Position numbers and translations under genes: made by a program. Positions 9,283 to 18,828 of a DNA stretch of 64,000 nucleotides are shown one piece after another. The stretch is from Streptomyces violaceoruber (GTDB lineage: Bacteria > Actinomycetota > Actinomycetes > Streptomycetales > Streptomycetaceae). The stretch is from positions 15,309-79,308 of the forward strand of contig JODI01000040.1 in the NCBI GenBank assembly GCA_000720805.1, read 5' to 3'. A model generated the notes under the pieces. That model was not told where the DNA came from, searched no databases, and worked only from the letters and a program-made list of their open reading frames with translations. Position 1 is the first letter of the stretch. Each line of letters opens with the position of its first letter.

Positions 9283-10038
9283 TCAGAGATCGATCAGCTC
9301 CTGGCGTGGCCCCTCCCGCGGCGGTCCGGCTCCCGGCCGGGCCGCCGCGCGGCGTATCAGCAGCGTGCCGCCGACCCCGGCCGCGAACCCCAGCGCGAGT
9401 CCCCACACGTCCGGCCAGAGCCCAGCGGCCGCCCACCCTCCGTCCGTGCCGTCGGTCGCGTCTGCGGCCGCCCCGCTCCCCACGCCGGCCGGCAGCCCCG
9501 CCCGGCTCATCTCGTCGAAGACCGAGCGGGACGCCCGGTGCCAGCGGATGTCGTCGTCTGACACGTCCGGCGCCGGATCCGAACGCACCCACGGTGTGCC
9601 GTCCCCGGCCACGAACAGCTGGTCCTCCCGCTCCATCGCCACGTCCCCACCCGGGGCCGCAGCGGTCCGCGGCCAGCCTCCGACACCCGTCAGCCCCCAG
9701 ATCACGGTCATCCGGACCGGCGGGTACCGGCCCTCGGCCCACTCCTGTGACACCCGCTGAGTCTCGGTGTACGTCGGCTGCAACAGCGCCCTCAGACGGT
9801 CGAACCCCGCCTCACCGGAGCGCACCGCCGTCGTCCGGCCCGTACCGCCCGCGACCACCACCGCCACATCCGGGACCTCCCGGTCCGGCCCCCGCGCTGC
9901 CGCACCGGCCACCGGCACCCCGGACAGAGCGACCGCCAACACCACCGGCACGAGAATTCCGACCCGCATTCCGACCCGCATTCCGACCCGCAGTCCAACC
10001 CGTTTGTTCCCAGTGTTCCGAGTGTCCCGAGTGCTCAT
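9283..10038 (-). CDS. Exported/membrane-anchored protein, paralogue of the next gene
   Basis: 251 residues of unknown function. The N-terminus contains an odd repeat, VGLRVGMRVGMRVGI, followed by a signal-like hydrophobic stretch ending at GVPVAGAAA. The middle part (SQEWAEGRYPPVRMTVIWGLTG and a later region with W, D and R residues) would be outside the cell. A single helix near residue 205 (WGLALGFAAGVGGTLLI) and a tail ending GPRQELIDL would be cytoplasmic. The neighbour at 10119-10865 has the same plan and ends GPRQELRDL, so the two arose by duplication. With only an 80-bp gap they are probably one operon, controlled by the ECF-type promoter at 10944-10975. Confidence 0.72.
   Translation of the reverse strand: MSTRDTRNTGNKRVGLRVGMRVGMRVGILVPVVLAVALSGVPVAGAAARGPDREVPDVAVVVAGGTGRTTAVRSGEAGFDRLRALLQPTYTETQRVSQEWAEGRYPPVRMTVIWGLTGVGGWPRTAAAPGGDVAMEREDQLFVAGDGTPWVRSDPAPDVSDDDIRWHRASRSVFDEMSRAGLPAGVGSGAAADATDGTDGGWAAAGLWPDVWGLALGFAAGVGGTLLIRRAAARPGAGPPREGPRQELIDL
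9951..9998 (-). repeat. 12-bp tandem repeat in the start of the 9283-10038 gene
   Basis: Four imperfect copies of a 12-bp unit of the type GACCCGCATTCC (plus-strand reading) encode the V-G-M-R repeat ahead of the signal helix. The unit is a whole number of codons, so its copy number can drift without breaking the frame. Confidence 0.7.
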
Positions 10039-10118
10039 CCGTCCCCCTGAGAGTCCAAGTCCTCACCGATCCGATGTCCGCAGTCCGCGGACCTCACCGA
10101 TCCGATTGGCCGAAGTCG

Positions 10119-10865
10119 TCAAAGATCGCGCAGCTCCTGCCGAGGCCCCCGTTCCCGTCGTGGGTGACCCCAGGGCAGGCGCGCGGCAAGCGGCCGCAGT
10201 GCCAGCGCCAGTACCGCTCCCGCCGCCGCGCCCGGCAGGGCCCACCACCAGTCGGTGTCGTCGGTCGCCTCCGCCACACCCACCCGCACCGTGGTCGTCG
10301 TCTCGTCGGGCGGGGTCTCGGCCGGCGTCTGGGACTGCCAGGGCGCCGGGAAGATGCCCTGGTAGCCCTCGCCCGAGATCTCGCCCATCACGCCGAGATC
10401 GATGAGCAGGGCGCGCAACTGGGAGGCGTGCTCGGCGCGGTGCCAGTAGCCGTTCGTGGAGTCGGGCATGTTGGCCGCCGTATGGATCCAGACGGTCGGG
10501 GGTCCGGAACCATGGACAGGGAAGACCCGGTCCAGCCGCCATGGCGATATGTCGTGCGCCAGCCACGTGACGTTGATCTGCCGGGCCCGGGTGAGATCAG
10601 CCTCGGGAGGCTTGTCCGGAGTGCCACTGTTCGCCGGGCCGAGCAGCCGCTCCAGCTCTCCGTACTCCTTGTCGGAGTGGTACCGCGCGGTGGCCTCTCC
10701 GCTCGCCGGCGAGGTCACCAGCACGCTCGTCGGCCCGCCGGCCGAAGCGCCGGACGCGCCCCACACCATCAGCGCCAGCATGACCGCCAACGCCCCCGCC
10801 AACGCCGCCAGTTCACGGCTCCGACTCCTGCTCCTGCCCCTGCTCCCGCCCTTCCAAGCGCGCAT
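10119..10865 (-). CDS. Exported/membrane-anchored protein, paralogue of the preceding gene
   Basis: 248 residues, unknown function. A very basic N-terminus (GRSRSRSRELAAL) leads into a hydrophobic helix ending ALMVWGASGASAGG, a typical export signal. The external part contains INVTWLAHDISPW, VWIHTAANMPDS, WHRAEHASQLRALL and a P/T/D-rich stalk. Then comes a helix (WWWALPGAAAGAVLALAL) and a cytoplasmic tail ending GPRQELRDL. The last nine residues differ from those of the neighbour only at one position, so the tail may bind a common partner. Upstream lies an ECF-type promoter that matches the one before the sigma gene, giving a leader of about 75 nt. Confidence 0.74.
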   Translation of the reverse strand: MRAWKGGSRGRSRSRSRELAALAGALAVMLALMVWGASGASAGGPTSVLVTSPASGEATARYHSDKEYGELERLLGPANSGTPDKPPEADLTRARQINVTWLAHDISPWRLDRVFPVHGSGPPTVWIHTAANMPDSTNGYWHRAEHASQLRALLIDLGVMGEISGEGYQGIFPAPWQSQTPAETPPDETTTTVRVGVAEATDDTDWWWALPGAAAGAVLALALRPLAARLPWGHPRRERGPRQELRDL

Positions 10866-10943
10866 ACCGCCCCCCAGCCCGTCAGTCGTCAGCCGTCAGT
10901 CCATCGCTCCCGTGCGACCCGTCCGCGAGCCGCTTGTCACTTC

Positions 10944-10975
10944 TGGTACACCGCCCGACCCGCCGGGGTTCCCAC
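10944..10975 (-). promoter_or_regulatory. Predicted ECF promoter for the paralogous membrane-protein pair
   Basis: Read on the minus strand it is GTGGGAACC, 8 variable bases, then TCGGGCGGTGTACCA. The first block holds a GGAAC-type -35 and the second a GTGTAC-type -10, about 15 nt apart. Exactly the same two blocks with the same 8-nt gap stand before the sigma gene at 12541-12572. Nothing else in the window was seen with this pattern. Confidence 0.72.
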
Positions 10976-11003
10976 TCCGCCGCGCCCTTTCCGACCGAAG
11001 AGT

Positions 11004-11076
11004 CACGGATCTACGGACCACGGGTCTACGGACCACGGGTCTACGGACCACGGATCTACGGACCACGGATCTACGG
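11004..11076. repeat. 15-bp tandem repeat after the membrane-partner gene
   Basis: Four full copies of CTACGGACCACGG(A/G)T at 11011-11070, with partial copies at both ends. The last bases of the array (11071-11073) supply the TAG stop of the upstream minus-strand gene. The repeat lies between that gene and the promoter of the next one, outside any supported reading frame. Confidence 0.88.
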
Positions 11077-11932
11077 CCCCACCGACCTCGCGATCTCCAC
11101 AGCCCGCCCTTTCGACGCCACCCCCTCCAACCGGAGCGTCACGCTCTCGTCGCCGGCTGCGCCCTGGCTCCACAGCAACGTCGGCCCCGCCGTCCGCTCC
11201 TCGCGGGTATAGCGCCGCCCGTCCGCCCCCACCAGCCAGAAGCTCAGGACATGCGGCCGGGGGAACCACAGGGCCGGATCCGCCATGCCGTCCGTCGCGG
11301 GCCGGGCAGCCAGCTCCACCCACTCCGGCTGCTCGCGCACGGTCTTCGTGAACACGAGGTCCAGGCGCGCCGCGAACTCGTCCAGCCGGATCACCCGGCC
11401 TCGCTCGCGCCAGCACAGGCTCACCACGAACCGCCCCCGCGGCCCGTCGGTCACCGTCACCGCGTCCGGGGCGCCCAGCGCGGGCGGCACCACCGGCTCG
11501 AACCCGGCCTGGCGCTCGGCCTGCGCAAGCGAGAGTGAACGCCCGCAGCCGGGAACCTCGGCCCCGGACGAGGGCACCGCCGACGGGTCGTACCGCACCT
11601 CGACACCGCCGAAGTCGAACCAGTCGAGGACCGCGGCCCGCACCGGGGGAGTGAGCGCGAGCACCGCCAGCAGGCCGCACAGCGTCGCCGTCAGCGAACG
11701 CCACCGCGTCCGCGTCCACCGCCGGACCAACCGCAACCGCTCACGGCCCCCCGGCCTCGGAGCTGTCACCGGCAGCGGCACCGGAATCCGCTCGGCGAGT
11801 ATCTGCTCCAGCACCCGCTCCACCATGGACTCCGACCCGCCGCCGGGCGGATCCAGCGAACGCCCCAGCGCCCGCAACTCCTCCGGCAGCGAGGCGCCGT
11901 ACGCATCACGGTCCCGCCTGCGCTCCCCGTCC

Positions 11933-11949
<17 letters not shown>
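11071..11949 (-). CDS. Membrane protein, probable anti-sigma partner of the ECF sigma factor
   Basis: 292 residues. A charged cytoplasmic N-terminal region of about 90 residues, basic just before the membrane (RLVRRWTRTRWR), precedes one helix (SLTATLCGLLAVLALTPPV) and a long external domain with GFEPVVPPALGAPDAVTV and LSFWLVGADGRRYTREE. No zinc-binding HxxxCxxC was seen, so it is not a canonical ZAS anti-sigma; the role rests on position. Its GTG/ATG start sits inside the end of the sigma gene (17-bp overlap) with GGAGGAGG just ahead, a clear case of translational coupling. The external part could sense an envelope signal. Confidence 0.72.
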
Positions 11950-13649
<1,700 letters not shown>

Positions 13650-13802
13650 GGCACCGGCGCACACGCGCACCACTGGGCGGAGCGCTGCACATCACTATGA
13701 CTGCGCCTGCCCAGAACACAGCCGTGGACGTACAGTCGATAGCCGGACGGCTGACAACAAAACCGACACCGGACCAAGCGACACGAACGACAGGGAGATG
13801 AC

Positions 13803-14381
13803 GTGGGGACCGTAACGATCGGTGTGTCGATCGCGGTCCCGGAGCCTTACGGCAGCCTGCTCCAGGAGCGGCGCGCGGGCTTCGGCGACGCCGCTGCTCA
13901 CGGCATTCCCACCCACGTCACCCTGCTGCCGCCGACCGAGGTGGAGGCGGCGCTGCTGCCGGCGATCGAGGCCCATCTGGGCGAGGTCGCGGCGGCCGGG
14001 CGCCCCTTCCCGATGCGGCTGTCCGGTACGGGCACGTTCCGGCCCCTGTCGCCCGTCGTGTACGTCCAGGTCGCCGAAGGCGCCGAGGCCTGCACCTGGC
14101 TGCAGAAGCAGGTCCGGGACGCCTCCGGCCCGGTGGCGCGCGAACTGCAGTTCCCGTACCACCCCCACGTCACGGTGGCGCACGGCATCGACGACGAGGC
14201 CATGGACCGCGCCTTCGAGGACCTCTCCGACTTCGAGGCCCAGTGGCCCTGCACCGGCTTCGCTCTCTACGAACAGGGCCCGGACGGCGTGTGGCGCAAG
14301 CTGCGCGAGTTCGCCTTCGGGGGACCAGTGGTGCCGCCGCAGGCGGGACGCGTCGAGCGCGGCACCATCAGAAGCCGCTGA
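13803..14381 (+). CDS. 2H phosphoesterase (2'-5' RNA ligase-like)
   Basis: 192 residues. The two HxT/S motifs of the 2H superfamily are present: THVTLLPP near residue 38 and HPHVTVAHG near residue 121, separated by the usual distance. Members act on 2'-5' or cyclic phosphate bonds in RNA or small nucleotides; the substrate is unknown here. GTG 13803 follows GGGAGATGAC. It stands alone, 150 bp after trpS on the same strand; the gap holds an imperfect inverted repeat near 13672-13715 that might terminate trpS transcription. Confidence 0.85.
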   Translation: MGTVTIGVSIAVPEPYGSLLQERRAGFGDAAAHGIPTHVTLLPPTEVEAALLPAIEAHLGEVAAAGRPFPMRLSGTGTFRPLSPVVYVQVAEGAEACTWLQKQVRDASGPVARELQFPYHPHVTVAHGIDDEAMDRAFEDLSDFEAQWPCTGFALYEQGPDGVWRKLREFAFGGPVVPPQAGRVERGTIRSR

Positions 14382-14436
14382 CCTCGTTCTTTCACCAGCA
14401 CGCTCGTCCACCTTGCCTCAATTGAGCGAAGCACGC

Positions 14437-14600
14437 TTCGACCGTGTCGACCTCGCCCGTGTCCACGGCCGCCGCCGACGACGGCCGGCTCCGCATGGCT
14501 CCGCATCCGTGTCGACCTCGCCCGTGTCCACGGCCGCCGCCCCGATCCGGTCCGACGTCGCTCTCACGCGGCATTGACGTCGCTCTCACGCGGCATTTAC
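14437..14600. repeat. Two families of direct repeats before the GMC remnant
   Basis: A unit of about 34 bp beginning CGTGTCGACCTCGCCCGTGT occurs at about 14442 and again at about 14508. A second unit, GACGTCGCTCTCACGCGG plus CATT, is repeated back to back at about 14554-14599. They are followed by an A+T-rich stretch (14600-14670) unlike the surrounding DNA. No gene was seen in 14382-14671. The repeats and base shift mark the edge of the inserted cassette. Confidence 0.75.
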
Positions 14601-14671
14601 GGGGCATTCTTTAATTCGTTACTCAATTATTTAAAGGCCAGAATGTGGCAACTCGAACAATGCCATAAAAG

Positions 14672-15430
14672 ATGCATCTGGGGCCCGCGCCTGCGAAACT
14701 CAGAGGAAAGCGTGCCCCCATCGGGAACGCCGAAGTCACCCTGCCGCTGCAGCCCGTGTGGACCGGCAACGGTGCCCAGCAGCCCTCCACCGCGATCGGC
14801 TCCCTGCAACTGCGCGACCTGTACGTGGTCGACGACCCCGCCACCCCGGTCACCAAGGCCGGCAAGTTCTCCGTGTACGACCCCTACACGTGCGTGCCGC
14901 CGGTCCGGCTCGTCGAGGGCGCCGCGCTCGGACCCGGCCGCGGCAGCCTGTGGGGCGAGGACCTGTACACCTACCTCGACGAACTGCGTCACCAGGGCGG
15001 CGTCTACTTCTCCTTCACGGGGGAGGCGCTCTCCCTGTACGACAACCGGGTCGAACTCGACCCCGACGTCACCGACCCGTGGGGCATGCCCGCCACCCGA
15101 ATCTGGTACCGGCACCACGCCTACGACCTGGCCGCCGCCCGCTACGCCATCGATCGCGTGGTGCGGGTGATGGGGGACGCGGGCGGCGAGCTGCGCGGCT
15201 ACGACGTCCCCGGCACGGAGAACCCAGGCTACGGACACGTACAAGGCACGCTGCGCGCCGGCACCGATCCCGGCTCCTCGGTGCTCGACGAGAACTGCCA
15301 GTCGCACACCGTCTCCGGGCTCTATGTCCTCGACCGCGCGTTCATGCCGACCGCAGGCGCCTCGAACCCCACCCTGACCCTTCTCGCCAACGCCTACCGG
15401 GTGTGCGAGCAACTCCCGGACCCCGACTGA
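14672..15430 (+). pseudogene. C-terminal remnant of a GMC-family oxidoreductase
   Basis: The open frame of up to 252 residues matches only the substrate-binding C-terminal half of glucose-methanol-choline oxidoreductases. It has NRVELDPDVTDPWGMPATR, the catalytic-His region GHVQGTLRAGTDPGSSVLD and the end motif SGLYVLDRAFMPTAGASNPTLTLLANAYR. The N-terminal FAD-binding Rossmann part (GxGxxG and the 200 residues after it) is absent, and no trace of it lies in the 290 bp upstream, where instead there are repeats and A+T-rich DNA. ATG 14672 has no ribosome site and is probably chance. It reads in the same direction as the next three genes, so the intact form was likely the first gene of that cassette. 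Confidence 0.8.
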
Positions 15431-15500
15431 GGCGCACGCCCACGACGAGCAACCGACACACCGACACCGGCCGACCGGGAACCTCTCGAAAGGCAGCACC

Positions 15501-16709
15501 ATGGACACCCTCGACGAGCGGGTCGACATCGCCCGCGCCCTGCTGTCCGCCGGGATCACCCCGGCCGACCTCGAACTGTCGCCAGACCTGGCCGCGGCGC
15601 CGGAAGGCCCCGTCGTCGCCGTCGACCTCGGAATCGCCTTCCCCGACGGGCTCGCGCCCGTCCCCCGGCCCTTCGACGTCGAACCGTCCCCCGACGCCGC
15701 CCTGCCTCGCGCCGACGTCGTCGTGATCACCTGGACCGTCGCCGAGCAGAACGCCCTCGCCGACGTGTTCACCCGAGGCTTCGGGCGCCTGCGCTGGTAT
15801 CGGTACACCCGCCGCTTCGAGGAGCACTACCGGCCGCTGATCAGAGGCGGAGCGCCTTCGCTCGCCGCCCGCCCGCCACGCCTGGGCTCGTACTTCCCCG
15901 CCAAGCTCGGCGACCTGGACGTGCTGTGCGTGAAGTCCGAACTCCACCTCAACCAGGACGGTCTCAAGACCGGCGAAGGCACCGCCACGCTGCCCGTCAG
16001 GGACTTCTTCGAGCAGATCATCGAGGAGGTCCGGCCGCGAGTGATCGCCACCATCGGCACCTCGGGCAGCGTCTTCGGCGACTTCCCCCTGGGGGACGTG
16101 GTGGTCACGCGCGCGGCGAAGTTCCGCTGCCAGAAGGAGTTCCGCAACGAGGACTTCAACGGCCGGACGTTCCAGAGCGACTGGACCCTCCCGCTCGGCC
16201 GGATCGACGACGCGCAAAAGCTGATGCGCGGCTTCGCCGACCGGCTCACCGAACCACCGCTCGGCCCACCGTCCACCCGCTTCCCCTTCACCGGGCCGCT
16301 GATCGAGCCGCCCGGCAACTACCCGACCGTGCGCATCGAGCAGGGCGCGCGCGACATGCCCGAGTTCCACCCGATTCTGACCACCGACTACTTCGAGTTC
16401 GGCACGTCCACGAACGGCCTGGAACACGAGGGAGCGGCCGTCGAGATGGGCGACGCGGCGCTCGGTCTGGCCTGCGCCGGCCTTACCGACGCGGGCTCCG
16501 ATCACGTGCCCGACTGGGTGGTGGTCCGCAACATGTCCGACCCCCAGATCAACGGCGAACTCCCCACTCGCCAATTCCGCCTCAACCAGCAGACGATGTG
16601 GGCGGTGTCCTACTACGAGTCCTACGGCTACTGGACCAGCGTCTGCGGCGCGCTCACCACGTGGGGCCTGCTCGCGGGACTCTCCGAGGCGGGCATCGAC
16701 GATGCCTGA
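15501..16709 (+). CDS. Nucleoside phosphorylase/nucleosidase-fold protein
   Basis: 402 residues. Several points fit the MTA/SAH-nucleosidase type of the phosphorylase superfamily. There is a first strand VVVITWTVAEQNALADVF, a glycine turn VIATIGTSGSV followed by FPLGDVVVT, and a late ME-like element AAVEMGDAALGLA near residue 314. A VRNMSDPQ near residue 346 has its Asp where nucleosidases have the acid that protonates the base. It is about 170 residues longer than simple nucleosidases, mostly in an N-terminal region and an insertion around 130-180. Activity is likely but the substrate is unknown. ATG 15501 has GAAAGG upstream; its stop overlaps the start of the next gene by 8 bp, so the two are coupled. 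Confidence 0.72.
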   Translation: MDTLDERVDIARALLSAGITPADLELSPDLAAAPEGPVVAVDLGIAFPDGLAPVPRPFDVEPSPDAALPRADVVVITWTVAEQNALADVFTRGFGRLRWYRYTRRFEEHYRPLIRGGAPSLAARPPRLGSYFPAKLGDLDVLCVKSELHLNQDGLKTGEGTATLPVRDFFEQIIEEVRPRVIATIGTSGSVFGDFPLGDVVVTRAAKFRCQKEFRNEDFNGRTFQSDWTLPLGRIDDAQKLMRGFADRLTEPPLGPPSTRFPFTGPLIEPPGNYPTVRIEQGARDMPEFHPILTTDYFEFGTSTNGLEHEGAAVEMGDAALGLACAGLTDAGSDHVPDWVVVRNMSDPQINGELPTRQFRLNQQTMWAVSYYESYGYWTSVCGALTTWGLLAGLSEAGIDDA

Positions 16710-18003
16710 CCCGCCGGCTGTCACCCGGCTCCCCATCGAGGTGGAGCTGCTGTTCGAGCTCATGCCGTGCAATGCGTTGCGCACCTCGCAGTACGCCGGA
16801 CCCGGAGCCCATCCGTGCGCCTACTTCCGCTCGTGGGGCACCTACCACGCCTACGACTACGACGCCGACGAGCCGCCGCCGGACGCCTCGATCGTGCGTC
16901 CCTCGCACTACACCGGCCGGATGACGCCGCTGCCGGAACCGTTGTCCGGTTGCCGCAAGGCCCCGATCCTCGCCGTCGGAATCAACCCGAACCTCCCGGG
17001 CTGGTGGCCCGACAGCCACGGCTCGCTCACCCCCGACTTCGACTCCGCGCGCCAATACGCGCACTACTTCCGCCACCGAGGAGTGTTCAAGCCCGAACTG
17101 CCCGACGACGCGTACCGTGCCTTCGGCGGCGGACCCGACGACGATCCCCTGGCCGGGGTCCCGCTCACCGTGGCCGAGGACGCGCGGGGCCGCCGCGAGA
17201 TCGCGGTTCGCGAGCAGCCGCAGCGCATGTACCTCGTCTACCAGCAACTGCTGGACGCCCTCGGCGCGGAACTGGGACTCGACCCGGGCATACTCAACGT
17301 CGGCGAGGACCTGTCATACGGCAACATGGTCGCCTGCGCCTCGGCCAAGTGGACCACCCGACCCGATCCGCACGATCCGGCCCTTCCGCCGATGACCGAC
17401 GACCAGCGCGTCGGGATCGTCGGAGAGTGCTTCCGCACCCGCCGCCACCTGCTGCGCCAGATGTTCCAGTCGCTGCCTGCCGTGATCCTCGTGCTCGGAC
17501 AGAGCACCGCCAACGCGTTCACCGGCGAACTCGGCGACCGACTGGCACCGGTTCCCACCCCGGACACCCCCATGGCGCAGCTCATGGCGACCGAGATCCG
17601 TCTCACCTACGGCACCCTCGACGACGGCGAGGAATTCGACGCCCGGGTGCTGTTCGCCCCGCATCCCACCGGACACCCCGACGACTACGCGCGGGCCCGG
17701 CCGCTGCTCGTCGAACAACTCCTGCACGAGGCACGCTCCGGCCGACTGGGTCACGACGATCGCATCGGGCACCTGACGCGCCCCCGCGGCTCGTGCTCCT
17801 TCTGCCCTCTGCTCGACATCGGCCCGTGCTCGTACGCCGACGTGCTCACGTCGCTCCCGGGCGGTGGCCCCACCCTCCTCGCCGACGGATCGGCACCCGT
17901 CGGGGCGGAGAAGCGCACCCACCTGCGGCTGCTCGACGGCATCACCGAACGGGCCGCACCCGTCGCCGAGGTCTGGGCACACACCGACGACCGGGAGGAC
18001 TGA
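16702..18003 (+). CDS. Uracil-DNA-glycosylase-like protein with cysteine cluster
   Basis: 433 residues. Weak but ordered similarity to the UDG superfamily: PILAVGINPNLPGWWPD (residues about 90-105, compare the GINPG motif of the MUG/TDG group), VGEDLSYGNMVACASAKW (compare TNMVKC), AVILVLGQSTANAF, and VLFAPHPTGHP near residue 318 (compare the HPSP motif). Extra cysteines at the N-terminus (MPCNAL, HPCAYF) and C-terminus (SCSFCPLLDIGPCSY) could hold an iron-sulfur cluster, as in family 4 enzymes, though the spacing differs. Whether it still cleaves glycosidic bonds cannot be judged. It is translationally coupled to the nucleosidase-like gene. Confidence 0.6.
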   Translation: MPDPPAVTRLPIEVELLFELMPCNALRTSQYAGPGAHPCAYFRSWGTYHAYDYDADEPPPDASIVRPSHYTGRMTPLPEPLSGCRKAPILAVGINPNLPGWWPDSHGSLTPDFDSARQYAHYFRHRGVFKPELPDDAYRAFGGGPDDDPLAGVPLTVAEDARGRREIAVREQPQRMYLVYQQLLDALGAELGLDPGILNVGEDLSYGNMVACASAKWTTRPDPHDPALPPMTDDQRVGIVGECFRTRRHLLRQMFQSLPAVILVLGQSTANAFTGELGDRLAPVPTPDTPMAQLMATEIRLTYGTLDDGEEFDARVLFAPHPTGHPDDYARARPLLVEQLLHEARSGRLGHDDRIGHLTRPRGSCSFCPLLDIGPCSYADVLTSLPGGGPTLLADGSAPVGAEKRTHLRLLDGITERAAPVAEVWAHTDDRED

Positions 18004-18144
18004 GGACCTGAACGCCCCACCGGCGCCACCACCCTCCGAAAGTGAGACCACGACGTCCGGCGGAGTCGCTCGCAGAACAGGCCCTTCCCCACGCGGTCGC
18101 GGTATGCGCCGCCGACCCGACAGCGAAGGGGAGTTGACGACGCC

Positions 18145-18642
18145 TTGAGAATCGCCGCAATCGGCGGCAACGCCCTGCACGCGCCGCCCCACACCCGTAC
18201 CGCGCTGACGTCCGCCTACGTTCAAGGCGCCGACATCCTCGTCTTCAACGTCGCCGTGACCGCCGACGGTCCCCACGGCGCACCGCCGTTCGTCGGCGCC
18301 GAACACGACGAGGACGACGGCTACCGGATCAACTGGAACCTGGGCACGCTCTACGACACCAACCAGTACGGGCCGCCCGTGGGCGACGGCCGTGTGCTCG
18401 CGGCCCGGCTGCGGTTGGAGCGGCGTGGCGCCTACTTCGCCGCGTATACCCGCGACGACGTCGATGCCCACGACTGGGTGTGCGTCGGGACGGTGCGCAA
18501 CGACTCGATGAACGAGACCGTGTACCTGCGGTGTTCCGGCAAGCGGTGGCGCCAGGAGGACGCGGCCGATCCGACGCGCTACTTGCCTGTGCCGGCCAAC
18601 GAGTTCGTCTTCCGGGACCTGCGGATCACGTCCTATTTCTGA
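18145..18642 (+). CDS. GDPD-like N-terminus fused to a beta-sandwich-like domain
   Basis: 165 residues. The first 45 (IAAIGGNALHAPPHTRTAL to ADILVFNVAVTADG) follow the opening strand and helix of glycerophosphodiester phosphodiesterases, with the HRG His replaced by GGN and only the end ADILVFNVAVTADG well kept; the rest of the barrel is missing. The second half (LRLERRGAYFAAYTRDD, HDWVCVGTVRNDSMNETVYLRC, EFVFRDLRITSYF) alternates hydrophobic residues like a concanavalin/DUF1349-type sandwich. The likely start is TTG 18145 with AAGGGGAG 11 nt upstream. It is probably a binding protein rather than an enzyme. It closes the cassette, 140 bp after the UDG-like gene. Confidence 0.5.
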   Translation: MRIAAIGGNALHAPPHTRTALTSAYVQGADILVFNVAVTADGPHGAPPFVGAEHDEDDGYRINWNLGTLYDTNQYGPPVGDGRVLAARLRLERRGAYFAAYTRDDVDAHDWVCVGTVRNDSMNETVYLRCSGKRWRQEDAADPTRYLPVPANEFVFRDLRITSYF

Positions 18643-18654
18643 GTCACCCGTTCG

Positions 18655-18775
18655 GCAGGCGACGGTCCCGGAGGCCCGGTGGTCCTGGTGCTCCCGGCGG
18701 TCCGGTTCTCCCGGTTCTCCCCGGCGGTCCCGGTGCTCCCGCCGGTCCCGGTGGTCCGTCGACTGATGGCGCACG
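18655..18775. repeat. Collagen-like GGTCCCGGT-type 9-bp repeats
   Basis: After the GDPD-like gene the DNA repeats variants of GGTCCCGGTGCTCCCGCC with a 9-bp period. On the minus strand the frame ending at 18644 would read as Gly-Pro-X triplets (GPPGPAGAPGPPGRTGRTG); on the plus strand GPGGPGAPGG appears. No start codon, ribosome site or export signal supports a collagen-like gene here, so it is listed only as a repeat. Confidence 0.6.
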
Positions 18776-18828
18776 AAGCCGCCGCGGCCGTGGACGTTCC
18801 GCCGTGCCCGGCAGCCCCGGACGGGCCG

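Noticed and set aside
14672..15430. Treating the GMC reading frame as a complete short gene
   Set aside because: It lacks the FAD-binding domain that every active member needs and has no ribosome site, so I list it as a remnant.
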